A DNA stretch of 15,960 nucleotides. It comes from an uncultured Lachnospiraceae bacterium (GTDB lineage Bacteria; Bacillota; Clostridia; Lachnospirales; Lachnospiraceae). Positions 6,312-13,393 of this stretch are shown piece by piece. Position numbers and translations under genes: made by a program. The notes under the pieces are model-generated. The model saw only the letters and a list, made by a program, of their open reading frames with translations. It was not told the origin of the DNA and did no database searches. The stretch lies in NCBI GenBank assembly GCA_949076555.1, contig CARUOB010000064.1, forward strand, positions 1 to 15,960, read 5' to 3'. Each line of letters begins with the position of its first letter. The stretch's first letter is position 1.

Positions 6312-7475
6312 TTAATTGCTTGCAGCCTCGACGTCGGAAACTTCATCAAGTTTATAGGTCCAATGGTAGACTATTGGCTCTTGATTTACTTCATCAAAAT
6401 ACTGGTAAATCCGTGCTGCCAATTCTTCTTTGGAATTTACACGGATGCCCCGCAGCATTTGTTTTGTAAGCTTACTGAAGAAACTTTCAATCATATTAAG
6501 CCAGGAACCATGTTTGGGAGTAAATACAAATTCAAATCTTCCTTCTGGCATTGTTGCAAGAAAATTACGAGTCTCTTTTGATGTATGCGCTGAATGGTTA
6601 TCCAGAATGATCCGGATTTTATCCTGTTTCGCATAATGCTTATCCAGCTTCTTCAAAAATGCAACAAAATCAGAACTTTTATGTGTTTCACTTACAAGCG
6701 GGATTGCTTCACCTGTAAGCAGGTCAATTGCAGCAAGCAATGATAATGTACCATACCGTACATATTCACTATCACGAGATACAAAACCATGTTTTAATGA
6801 TGGATTACGATCAGGGCAGGTGTTTCCGGTTGCCTGAATCCCCGGCTTTTCATCATAAGACAAAGTTATTGTTTTAATACCGTCCGCTGGAATGCTGATA
6901 TTTCCGTTCTCATCGAACTGCAGGGATACCTGCTTATATACCACAAGGATATCGTGCATTTTCTCTTCAAAATCGGGGTCTCTTTTTTCCAGATAGTATT
7001 TGATCCTGAAAGGTTTGATGTCTGATTTTTGAAGTAACTTTTGAATATATGGCTTAGTTACTGTAGTAAGACGTGGGTATCCGGCGGCTTCTGCATTTGC
7101 ACATATATGTTTATGCAAGGCTGACAAAGTCCATAGTTCAGCGGAATAACCTAATTCACATGGCTTTTGGCAGGCCAGATTGAATATCCATGACTTTGCA
7201 TCATCAGTAATTTCAACCGGACGTCCTGCCCTTTGTTCATCAAAGAGAGCACTGTCAGTTCCACCACTGATATATTTATCAATGCAAAGTCGGACGGTAT
7301 TAGTGCTTAAATCATAAATAGACGCAATTTCCCGGATGGATATACCATTGGCTCTGTCCAGAAGTATATGTGCACGAATGACTACCTGAGCCTGTATAGT
7401 TCTTTGCTTTATAAGTGAACGAAGATATTCATAATCTCCTTCACGAAGTTGTAATTTCCCAGTTTTTCTTGGCAT
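6312..7475 (-). CDS. IS630-family transposase
   Basis: A 387-aa protein. The start at 7475 (MPRKTGKL) is chosen because GGAGGA lies 7 bases upstream; an upstream in-frame ATG at 7526 would place translation into the terminal repeat. The N-terminal third is a helix-turn-helix region (GISIREIASIYDLSTNTVR). The catalytic triad is readable: D208 in SYDEKPG, D292 in ILDNHSAH and E330 in GSWLNMIESFF, the DDE pattern of IS630 enzymes that cut and paste at TA sites. Length is normal and no frameshift is present. The gene reads in the same direction as the upstream pot operon, so it could also be transcribed by read-through from it. Confidence 0.95.
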   Translation of the reverse strand: MPRKTGKLQLREGDYEYLRSLIKQRTIQAQVVIRAHILLDRANGISIREIASIYDLSTNTVRLCIDKYISGGTDSALFDEQRAGRPVEITDDAKSWIFNLACQKPCELGYSAELWTLSALHKHICANAEAAGYPRLTTVTKPYIQKLLQKSDIKPFRIKYYLEKRDPDFEEKMHDILVVYKQVSLQFDENGNISIPADGIKTITLSYDEKPGIQATGNTCPDRNPSLKHGFVSRDSEYVRYGTLSLLAAIDLLTGEAIPLVSETHKSSDFVAFLKKLDKHYAKQDKIRIILDNHSAHTSKETRNFLATMPEGRFEFVFTPKHGSWLNMIESFFSKLTKQMLRGIRVNSKEELAARIYQYFDEVNQEPIVYHWTYKLDEVSDVEAASN

Positions 7476-7506
7476 AATGGAGTCCTCCGATATATTTAGT
7501 AACTCT

Positions 7507-7535
7507 ATTATACACCAAAAGCACATTCGTGTCAG
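7507..7535 (-). promoter_or_regulatory. transposase promoter
   Basis: On the minus strand CTGACA (7535-7530), a 17-base spacer and TATAAT (7512-7507). The -35 box lies in the terminal repeat, so transposase binding to the end could repress its own gene (inference). Confidence 0.65.
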
Positions 7536-7555
7536 TTATTTATTTTCCGTTGTAC
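7529..7555 (-). repeat. right terminal inverted repeat of the IS630-family element
   Basis: Partner of 6284-6310. It also contains the -35 box of the transposase promoter (7530-7535 on the minus strand). Confidence 0.8.
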
Positions 7556-8631
7556 TAGTATGCCTTCACCTCTTTCCATAATTCATTGTAGAGATAATCC
7601 CCGTCCTCGCCCAGATACACATAGGTTTCCAGATTGTCATACTGCGACAGATCGGGAAAGGCAATTTCTGAATTTTTGATATCTTCGTCCTCGATCAGTT
7701 CCCTTGCGGCCACGTTTGGCGTGGAGTAGGTGATATATTCAAAGTTCATCAGTGCGATATCTTCGCGGCACATAAAATCGATAAATTTCTCCGCATTTTC
7801 TTTGTTGGGAGCATTCTTTAAAATAACCCACGAATCGATCCAGACATTCGTCCCTTCTTCCGGGATCACATACACCAGATCCGGATTTTCCTTCTGGGTG
7901 TAAATGGCCTCTCCTGAGTAAATCACACCGATAGCGGCCTCACCGCCGATCATTTTATCGCGCACCTGATCGACCACATAGGCCTGTACCAGCGGTTTCT
8001 GTTCGATCAACAGATTCTTTGCGGCTTCCAGTTTTTCGGCATCTAACGTGTTCATGGAATCTCCGTTCAGCTTTTGCGCTACCATGAAAGCGTCGCGCAC
8101 GGAATCCTGCATTAAAATATTGTCCGCGTACTTTTCATCCCAGAGCTGTTCCCAGCGGGTGATCGGTTCTTCCACCATCGTCTGATTGTAGAGAATGCCG
8201 ACGGTTCCCCAGCAGTAGGGGATGGCATACTTGTTGTCGGGATCGAAGCCTCTGGCCTGTTCATAGTATTGGGCGCCGATATTTTTTTTCGCGTTGGGCA
8301 TGTGATCGTAATTAATTTCTGAGAGCATGCCGTTTTGGATCATGCGGCTGATCATGTAGTCGGAAGGACAGGCGATATCGTAAGCCACAGCCCCGGATTC
8401 CACCTTGGGATACATGCTTTCGTTGGTCTCAAACTCATCGTAGATCACCTTGATGCCGCTTTCTTCTTCAAACATGCGGATGGTTTCGGGATCGATATAT
8501 TCGCCCCAGTTGTAGACAATAACCTGTCCGTTTACACCGTTGTCGGAGCTGCAGCCGCACAGCGCAGCGGACAGGAGAAAGATCATTGCCGCAATGGGTT
8601 TTCTGATAGGATAAATGGGATACTTTTTCAT
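7555..8631 (-). CDS. potD: PotD, spermidine/putrescine-binding lipoprotein of the ABC importer
   Basis: A 358-aa protein. The start at 8631 (MKKYPIYP) is chosen because GGAG lies 6 bases upstream; the in-frame ATG at 8643 itself overlaps that site. The signal has a hydrophobic run and a lipobox LCGC with C27, so the protein is membrane-anchored outside the cell. The mature start VYNWGEYIDPETIRMFEE is the hallmark opening of PotD-type polyamine receptors, followed by VIYDEFETNESMYPK and the YAIPYCWGTVGILYN block. It delivers polyamine to the PotBC channel. It starts 21 bases after the potC stop and is last in the operon. Its TAG stop (7555-7557) includes the TA duplicated by the IS; the uninterrupted site also reads TAG, so the protein is unchanged. 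Confidence 0.93.
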   Translation of the reverse strand: MKKYPIYPIRKPIAAMIFLLSAALCGCSSDNGVNGQVIVYNWGEYIDPETIRMFEEESGIKVIYDEFETNESMYPKVESGAVAYDIACPSDYMISRMIQNGMLSEINYDHMPNAKKNIGAQYYEQARGFDPDNKYAIPYCWGTVGILYNQTMVEEPITRWEQLWDEKYADNILMQDSVRDAFMVAQKLNGDSMNTLDAEKLEAAKNLLIEQKPLVQAYVVDQVRDKMIGGEAAIGVIYSGEAIYTQKENPDLVYVIPEEGTNVWIDSWVILKNAPNKENAEKFIDFMCREDIALMNFEYITYSTPNVAARELIEDEDIKNSEIAFPDLSQYDNLETYVYLGEDGDYLYNELWKEVKAY

Positions 8632-8652
8632 AATTGTCTCCATAAACGAAAA

Positions 8653-9429
8653 CTATTCTGCCTTTTTCTTATCTGTCGGCGACAGGTTGATTAACACAAG
8701 CAGTGTAAGCACCGTCACAAAAATGAGCGACGAGAGCGCGTACATCTCCGGCTTGATGCCCTTTTTGATCTCGGTATAAATCTTTGTGGAAAGCGTGTCC
8801 ACCCCGACGCCCTTTGTAAAATGAGTGATTATGAAATCATCCAGAGACATCGTGAAGGCCATCAGGAATCCGGAGAGGATGCCCGGAAGCAAATCCGGAA
8901 ATACCACTTTGAAAAAAGCGTGTATGGGCGAGGAACCAAGATCAAGGGCGGCCTCATAGGTACTTACGTTTATCTGTCTCATACGTGGCATCACGCTCAA
9001 TATCACATAGGGAATGTTAAAAGTAATGTGGGACAGCAGAATGGTTCCCATTCCAAACCGGATGCCCAGACTGATGTAGAGCAGCATCAGGGAAATTCCC
9101 GTCACAATGTCCGCGTTCAGCATGGGGATATTGGTGACCCCCATAAGGATCGATTTCGCCCTGCGCTTCATGCCGGTCATGGAGATGCAGGCAACCGTTC
9201 CGATCACTGTGGCAATCAGGGATGATGTAAACGCGATGAGCAGCGTGTTAAATAATGCTCGCAGAATTTCCTCATTCTGAAACAGGGCGATATACCATTT
9301 AAAGGTAAAGCCGCCCCACTTTGCCCGGGTTTTGCTCTCGTTAAAGGACAGCACCATAAGGATGCCGATGGGGGCATACAAAAAAAGGATAATCAGGGCT
9401 ATATAAATTCTCTTTGCAACGGTTTTCAT
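8653..9429 (-). CDS. potC: PotC, polyamine ABC transporter permease
   Basis: A 258-aa integral membrane protein with about six hydrophobic segments. The cytoplasmic EAA loop, YEAALDLGSSPIHAFFKVVFPDLLPGI at 158-184 (shown in outline: EAA, G165, P182), contacts the PotA ATPase. The length is that of PotC. The ATG overlaps the potB stop as ATGA (9426-9429), typical of translational coupling between two permease subunits made in equal amounts. Its substrate assignment rests on PotD and PotA in the same operon. Confidence 0.92.
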   Translation of the reverse strand: MKTVAKRIYIALIILFLYAPIGILMVLSFNESKTRAKWGGFTFKWYIALFQNEEILRALFNTLLIAFTSSLIATVIGTVACISMTGMKRRAKSILMGVTNIPMLNADIVTGISLMLLYISLGIRFGMGTILLSHITFNIPYVILSVMPRMRQINVSTYEAALDLGSSPIHAFFKVVFPDLLPGILSGFLMAFTMSLDDFIITHFTKGVGVDTLSTKIYTEIKKGIKPEMYALSSLIFVTVLTLLVLINLSPTDKKKAE

Positions 9430-10244
9430 AGCATGGAGCCCTCCCCGTCTTTGTCAAAAATAGCGGATAAAATCATGTTGATCACAATAAATATCATAAG
9501 TACCATGGAAAGGCCGCTGCCCAGATGCCAGTTGGACGTGCGGGTAAATTCCTGTTCGATGACGTCGCCGATCAAAAGCAGTTTTCCACCGCCAAGCAGT
9601 GCGCTTATGACAAAGGTGGTCAGCGCAGGAATAAACACCATGGTTATGCCGCTGATAATGCCCGGAACAGAGAGCGGCAGTATAATGCGGATAAAAGTAT
9701 AAAATTGATTCGCACCCAGATCGCGGGCGGCGTTTATCACATTGATATCGATTTTGGCTAACGAGTTATACAGCGGCAGCACCATAAAAGGCAGGAAATT
9801 ATATACCATGCCAAGAACGATTGCCGCAGGCGTATTGATGATCTTTAAGGTCGGCAGATGCAGGAAGGTGAGCACATGGTTGATGACGCCGTTTTTCTCA
9901 AGCAACGTCTGCCATGCCAATGTGCGCAGCAGAAAATTCATCCACATGGGCAGAATAAAGATCAAAATAATAAAGTTATGCCGCTTCATCTGCACACGCG
10001 CCAGAATCATAGCTAACGGATAGGCCAAAAGAAAGCAGACCAGCGTGCTCACAAGAGAGAGAAACAGCGATACCCGCAGCGCTTTTGCGTGTCCTGCCGA
10101 GGCAATGGCAGTGATATTATCGAGGGTGAAAGCGCCCGTCGCGTCGGTAAGGCCGTAGTAGAGGATCATGCCAAGGGGCACGATGATAAATACAACGGAC
10201 CAGACAATATAAGGTGTGGAGAGCCATTTATTTTTAGATGTCAA
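9426..10244 (-). CDS. potB: PotB, polyamine ABC transporter permease
   Basis: A 272-aa integral membrane protein with about six hydrophobic segments and an EAA loop at 171-196 (NAARDLGANQFYTF, G195 in VPGI). The start codon is TTG at 10244-10242, supported by GGAGG 9 bases upstream and by the absence of a nearby in-frame ATG. It overlaps the end of potA by 11 bases and the start of potC by 4, so the permease pair is coupled to the ATPase gene. A TTG start may lower its rate of initiation. Confidence 0.92.
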   Translation of the reverse strand: MTSKNKWLSTPYIVWSVVFIIVPLGMILYYGLTDATGAFTLDNITAIASAGHAKALRVSLFLSLVSTLVCFLLAYPLAMILARVQMKRHNFIILIFILPMWMNFLLRTLAWQTLLEKNGVINHVLTFLHLPTLKIINTPAAIVLGMVYNFLPFMVLPLYNSLAKIDINVINAARDLGANQFYTFIRIILPLSVPGIISGITMVFIPALTTFVISALLGGGKLLLIGDVIEQEFTRTSNWHLGSGLSMVLMIFIVINMILSAIFDKDGEGSML

Positions 10245-11307
10245 TGATTACCGCCTCCTCGTCTTCGGACTCCGGTTTGTTCATAATCTGGATGTTAAAG
10301 GGGTCTACCCGGATACCGACTTCCTTTCCGACCGGGAACAGGGTGGTAGAGTGTACCAGCCACTCAAAACCGCATGCCTGCACCTCCATTTCATAGTGGA
10401 CGCCCTTGAAGATTAAGTGGCTTACAACACCTTGAATAATTCCCTCCGAAGGTTCCACCAGAATCACGTCCTCCGGGCGGATGACCACGTCCACGGGACG
10501 GTTATTTCCGAAACCCGTATCCACACAGGCAAAGCGTGTGCCAAGGATGCTCACCAGTTTGTCCTCGATCATGGTGGCCGGGATGATATTGCTTTCCCCG
10601 ATGAAATCCGCCACAAACGCGTTTTCCGGCTCGTTGTAGATAGACTCCGGGCTGCCGATCTGCTGGATATAGCCTTGATTCATAACCACGATGGTGTCGG
10701 ACATGGTGAGCGCCTCTTCCTGATCGTGGGTGACGTAGACAAAGGTAATGCCAAGCTCATTTTTCATACGGATCAGCTCGTACTGCATTTCCTGCCGGAG
10801 CTTTAAGTCGAGAGCGCCCAGCGGCTCGTCCAGAAGAAGCACCTTCGGCTCGTTGACAATGGCGCGGGCGATGGCAATCCGCTGCTGCTGTCCGCCGCTT
10901 AAGGAGTCGGGCATACGGTTTTCGTAGCCGTCCAGATTGACCAGCTTCAGCGCGTAGCGGATTTTATCGTCTATGTAGCTCTTTGATTTCTTCTTTATTT
11001 TCAGGCCGAAAGCAATGTTTTCGGCGATGGTCATGTGCGTGAAGAGCGCGTATTTCTGGAATACCGTATTTAGCTGCCTTTTGTTTGGCGGAATCTGTGT
11101 GATGTCCTGCCCGTCAAAAACAACCCGTCCTTTGTCCGGGCTTGTAAAACCACCCAAAATGCGAAGCGTCGTGGTTTTACCGCAGCCGCTCGGTCCAAGC
11201 AGTGTGACAAATTCATTTTCGTGGATGTGCAAATTCAGTTCGTCCAGAACCATCTGGCCGTCAAAGGATTTCGAGATATCGATCAGTTGTATCAGTTCTT
11301 TTTTCAT
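10234..11307 (-). CDS. potA: PotA, polyamine ABC transporter ATP-binding protein
   Basis: A 357-aa protein. The start at 11307 (MKKELIQL) has GGAGG 9-10 bases upstream; a longer in-frame ORF reaching 11421 would run back into the xre gene and is unlikely. Walker A is GPSGCGKTT at 38-46 with K44, the Q-loop is at about Q84, the signature LSGGQ at 136-140, Walker B LLLDEP with E161, and the switch histidine H194. The last 120 residues form a TOBE-like regulatory domain, giving the usual PotA length. It powers uptake of spermidine/putrescine through PotBC. It is preceded by tandem hairpins that separate it from the regulator gene. Confidence 0.94.
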   Translation of the reverse strand: MKKELIQLIDISKSFDGQMVLDELNLHIHENEFVTLLGPSGCGKTTTLRILGGFTSPDKGRVVFDGQDITQIPPNKRQLNTVFQKYALFTHMTIAENIAFGLKIKKKSKSYIDDKIRYALKLVNLDGYENRMPDSLSGGQQQRIAIARAIVNEPKVLLLDEPLGALDLKLRQEMQYELIRMKNELGITFVYVTHDQEEALTMSDTIVVMNQGYIQQIGSPESIYNEPENAFVADFIGESNIIPATMIEDKLVSILGTRFACVDTGFGNNRPVDVVIRPEDVILVEPSEGIIQGVVSHLIFKGVHYEMEVQACGFEWLVHSTTLFPVGKEVGIRVDPFNIQIMNKPESEDEEAVIIDI

Positions 11308-11349
11308 GGGAGTGAGCCCTCCAATTGTTTTCTTATGTAAACCAATTTC

Positions 11350-11391
11350 CGAGTCCGCGGAGCGGATCTCGCAATCGAGCTTTGCTCGATT
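11350..11391 (-). promoter_or_regulatory. tandem hairpins between xre and potA
   Basis: Two adjacent stems: AATCGAGC (11373-11380) with GCTCGATT (11384-11391), perfect with a 3-base loop; and 11351-11358 with 11362-11370, eight pairs with one bulged base. Neither is followed by a T run in the direction of the operon, so they look more like mRNA processing or stability elements, or a short repeat, than a terminator. They could set different levels of regulator and transporter (inference). Confidence 0.5.
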
Positions 11392-11393
11392 TG

Positions 11394-11954
11394 TTAAAAG
11401 TTTGGCGGGGTGCTGATCCATAAGAAGACAGCGCCGTTTTTACCGTTTGCCTTGATATAATGCTCCGAGTCCGGGGTGAAGTAAAAGGCGTCTCCCTTGG
11501 CGGCCCGGATGCTCCGGTTTCCCACGATGACGGTGATGGAGCCGGAGAGCACATAGCCAAATTCCTCGCCCTCGTGGGGCAGATCCGGATAAGTGGAACC
11601 TCCCTTTTCCAGTGTGACGCGTATTGGCTCCATCTTGTTTTTCTGGGCATTGGGGATGATCCATTCTATTTTGTTGTGCAGTTCTGCGTCGACTTTTTCG
11701 AAGAAATCGTCCTTTCCAAAGACGATCTGCTCGTCTCGCGCGTCATGAAAGAAATCTTTCAGGCTGGTGCCTAGACACTGCAAAATGTCCACAAGCGTGG
11801 CGATGGAGGGGGATGTCAGATCGTTCTCTAACTGACTGATAAACCCTTTTGACAGTTCGCACCGATCCGCCAGCTCTTCCTGTGTCAGGCCTTTTTTGTT
11901 TCGCAGCTCCTTGATTTTGTTTCCCAGATCTATCCGGGCGGAAGTATTGTCCAT
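11394..11954 (-). CDS. XRE-family regulator with C-terminal cupin domain (PuuR-like)
   Basis: A 186-aa protein. The start at 11954 (MDNTSARIDLG) has GGGGGA just upstream; the in-frame ATG at 11966 lacks a site. An HTH_3 domain spans about 12-66 (LRNKKGLTQEELADRCELSKGFISQLEN) and a small cupin about 105-182 with the HEGEEFGYVLSG motif (H127, E131) and H165, likely metal or ligand ligands. This HTH-cupin layout is that of PuuR and related regulators, which in other bacteria sense putrescine or similar small molecules. Being first gene of the potABCD operon, it very probably controls polyamine uptake and its own synthesis. Whether it represses or activates is not readable. Confidence 0.9.
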   Translation of the reverse strand: MDNTSARIDLGNKIKELRNKKGLTQEELADRCELSKGFISQLENDLTSPSIATLVDILQCLGTSLKDFFHDARDEQIVFGKDDFFEKVDAELHNKIEWIIPNAQKNKMEPIRVTLEKGGSTYPDLPHEGEEFGYVLSGSITVIVGNRSIRAAKGDAFYFTPDSEHYIKANGKNGAVFLWISTPPNF

Positions 11955-11995
11955 GATGTCCCCCATGTCTTAAATCTGTGCTAATTCAGTAAAAA

Positions 11996-12010
11996 TAAAC
12001 TTAAAGTTTA
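11996..12010. promoter_or_regulatory. candidate operator palindrome in the xre-pot leader
   Basis: TAAACTT-A-AAGTTTA is a perfect 15-base inverted repeat located about 20 bases downstream of the predicted transcription start and 40 bases before the xre ATG. AGTAAA and TTTACT flank it and the nearby TTTAG copies echo it. Its position suits a roadblock-type site for the XRE-cupin protein; the assignment is inference. Confidence 0.5.
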
Positions 12011-12036
12011 CTAAAGCTAAACATACATCGAATCCC

Positions 12037-12064
12037 ATTATACTGGATTGAGGGACGATGTCAA
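12037..12064 (-). promoter_or_regulatory. consensus promoter of xre-potABCD
   Basis: On the minus strand TTGACA (12064-12059), a 16-base spacer and TATAAT (12042-12037). Both hexamers match the sigma-A consensus exactly, so the promoter should be strong unless repressed. Confidence 0.85.
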
Positions 12065-12123
12065 TGGAAAAATGTAAAAACGGTGAAGTTTTTTAAATAT
12101 GGAGAAGAATCCGAAGAAAAGGA

Positions 12124-12152
12124 TTAACAAGTTTCGGAATTTATGGTAAAAT
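12124..12152 (+). promoter_or_regulatory. promoter of the lactonase-family gene
   Basis: TTAACA (12124-12129), a 17-base spacer and TAAAAT (12147-12152) with an upstream TGG that makes an extended -10. It fires away from the xre-pot promoter, about 60 bases apart. An AATCC/GGATT inverted repeat (12109-12126) overlaps the -35. Confidence 0.65.
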
Positions 12153-12212
12153 TCTGCTAAAGATAAGGGCGCCGGATCAGGAAAAAGATAAGCCCGAAGA
12201 TGGAGGAACAGA

Positions 12213-13274
12213 ATGAATCAGGATAAATATGTAGCATATGTGTCTACCTATACGACTGCAAAGGAAGATAATTATGGCATCAAGATTTATGATGTGGATC
12301 TGCAAAACGGCAGGATGCTGGAGAAGAATCAGGTGGAGATCACGAACTCTTCGTACATCACCATTTCCCATAATGAAAAGTATCTGTATTCCATCACGGA
12401 TTTCGGTGTGGAGGCGTATAAAATTTTGCCCGGCGGTGATCTGGAAGTAATCAATCAGGGATCGATCAACGGTATGAGAGGCTGTTATCTGTCCACGGAT
12501 TATGAGGACAATCTCCTTTTTGTAGGCGGTTATCATGACGGAAAGATCACAGTGCTTCGTCTGCGAAAGGACGGCGGCATCGGAGAGATCACGGATGAGG
12601 TTTACCACAAGGGTCTTGGCAGTATTGCCGAGCGCAATTTCAGACCCCACGTGAACTGTGTGAAAATGACAAGGGATAATCACTATTTATGCGCTGCCGA
12701 TCTGGGACTTGATCATGTGAACGTTTACCGGGTGGATCACGAGAGAGGAAAGCTAAAGCCTATCGATATGATCCGCAGCGAACTGGAATCAGCGCCCCGG
12801 CATCTGAAGTTCTCGAAGGACGGGCATTTTCTCTATATCGTCCACGAGCTGAAGAATTATATTGAAGTCTATACTTACGAGGAGAAAAACGGGAACCCTG
12901 AGTTTGAGAAAGTGCAGACCATTTCCACGCTGAATGAGTATCATGCGGGCGGCTCCGCGGCAAGCGCGCTCAATATTTCCGAGGATTTTAGATATGTGGT
13001 AAGCTCCAACGCCGGGGATAACAGCGCGATTGTCTATAAGGTTGATCAGAAGACGGGAATGCTTTCCAAGATTTTCTGCCTGCCGATCAGCGGAGATTAT
13101 CCAAAAGACGCGAATCTTTTCCCGGATAACAGGCATCTTGTTTCCTTAAACCACGAATCGAATACCATGACTTTCTTCAACGTGGACTTAAAGAACGGGC
13201 TTCTTGTGATGAACGGCAAGGAGATCAAAGTGGAGCAGCCAAACTGCATTATTTTCCATAAGCTGAAAGAATAG
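12213..13274 (+). CDS. lactonase/6-phosphogluconolactonase-family beta-propeller protein
   Basis: A 353-aa protein with GGAGG 7 bases before its ATG. Repeated blades of the type NEKYLYSITD, LLFVGGYHDGKITVLRL, NHYLCAADLGLDHVNVY, GHFLYIVHELKNYIEVY and FRYVVSSNAGDNSAIVY mark the seven-bladed propeller of the YbhE/Pgl (PF10282) family. The RPHVNCVKMTRD segment resembles the conserved histidine/asparagine region of that family. Members hydrolyse 6-phosphogluconolactone in the oxidative pentose phosphate pathway or act on other lactones; I do not assign pgl firmly because many clostridial paralogues are uncharacterised. There is no signal peptide. It is divergent from the polyamine operon and has no clear terminator in the 120 bases before spoIVA, though spoIVA has its own likely promoter. 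Confidence 0.82.
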   Translation: MNQDKYVAYVSTYTTAKEDNYGIKIYDVDLQNGRMLEKNQVEITNSSYITISHNEKYLYSITDFGVEAYKILPGGDLEVINQGSINGMRGCYLSTDYEDNLLFVGGYHDGKITVLRLRKDGGIGEITDEVYHKGLGSIAERNFRPHVNCVKMTRDNHYLCAADLGLDHVNVYRVDHERGKLKPIDMIRSELESAPRHLKFSKDGHFLYIVHELKNYIEVYTYEEKNGNPEFEKVQTISTLNEYHAGGSAASALNISEDFRYVVSSNAGDNSAIVYKVDQKTGMLSKIFCLPISGDYPKDANLFPDNRHLVSLNHESNTMTFFNVDLKNGLLVMNGKEIKVEQPNCIIFHKLKE

Positions 13275-13336
13275 TGCGGCATTTTTCAGGACGGGTCTTC
13301 ACCTTTGCAGACTCTGAGATTTTACGGGATAAATCC

Positions 13337-13366
13337 GCATAGACAGGAATCCTTCTGCATATACAT
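13337..13366 (+). promoter_or_regulatory. possible sigma-E-type promoter of spoIVA
   Basis: GCATAGA (13337-13343), 14 bases, then CATATACAT (13358-13366), a partial match to the sigma-E pattern (-35 around ATA, -10 CATACA-like). In Bacillus and Clostridium spoIVA belongs to the sigma-E regulon, which supports the reading. The match is imperfect and the start point cannot be fixed. Confidence 0.35.
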
Positions 13367-13393
13367 TTACCAGTATAAGCAGGAGGATTTTTT

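Larger units (their letters stand above)
6284..7555 (-). mobile_element. IS630-family insertion sequence, complete
   Basis: The 27-base ends 6284-6310 and 7529-7555 are imperfect inverted repeats starting GTACA and sharing an inner AATAACTGACAC-type block. They are flanked on both sides by TA (6282-6283 and 7556-7557), the target duplication typical of the IS630/Tc1 group. The single ORF is a full-length DDE transposase. Both ends and the ORF are intact, so the copy could be active. It interrupts the outer arm of the palindrome at a CTAG and abuts the potD stop codon. Confidence 0.85.

Noticed and set aside
11308..11421. N-terminal extension of potA by 38 residues
   Set aside because: It would run through the tandem hairpins and into the end of xre; the start at 11307 has GGAGG at proper distance and gives the normal PotA length.
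12177..12683. Minus-strand ORF of 168 codons
   Set aside because: Opposite the beta-propeller gene, which has clear repeats and a good ribosome site; no ribosome site or domain for the minus ORF.
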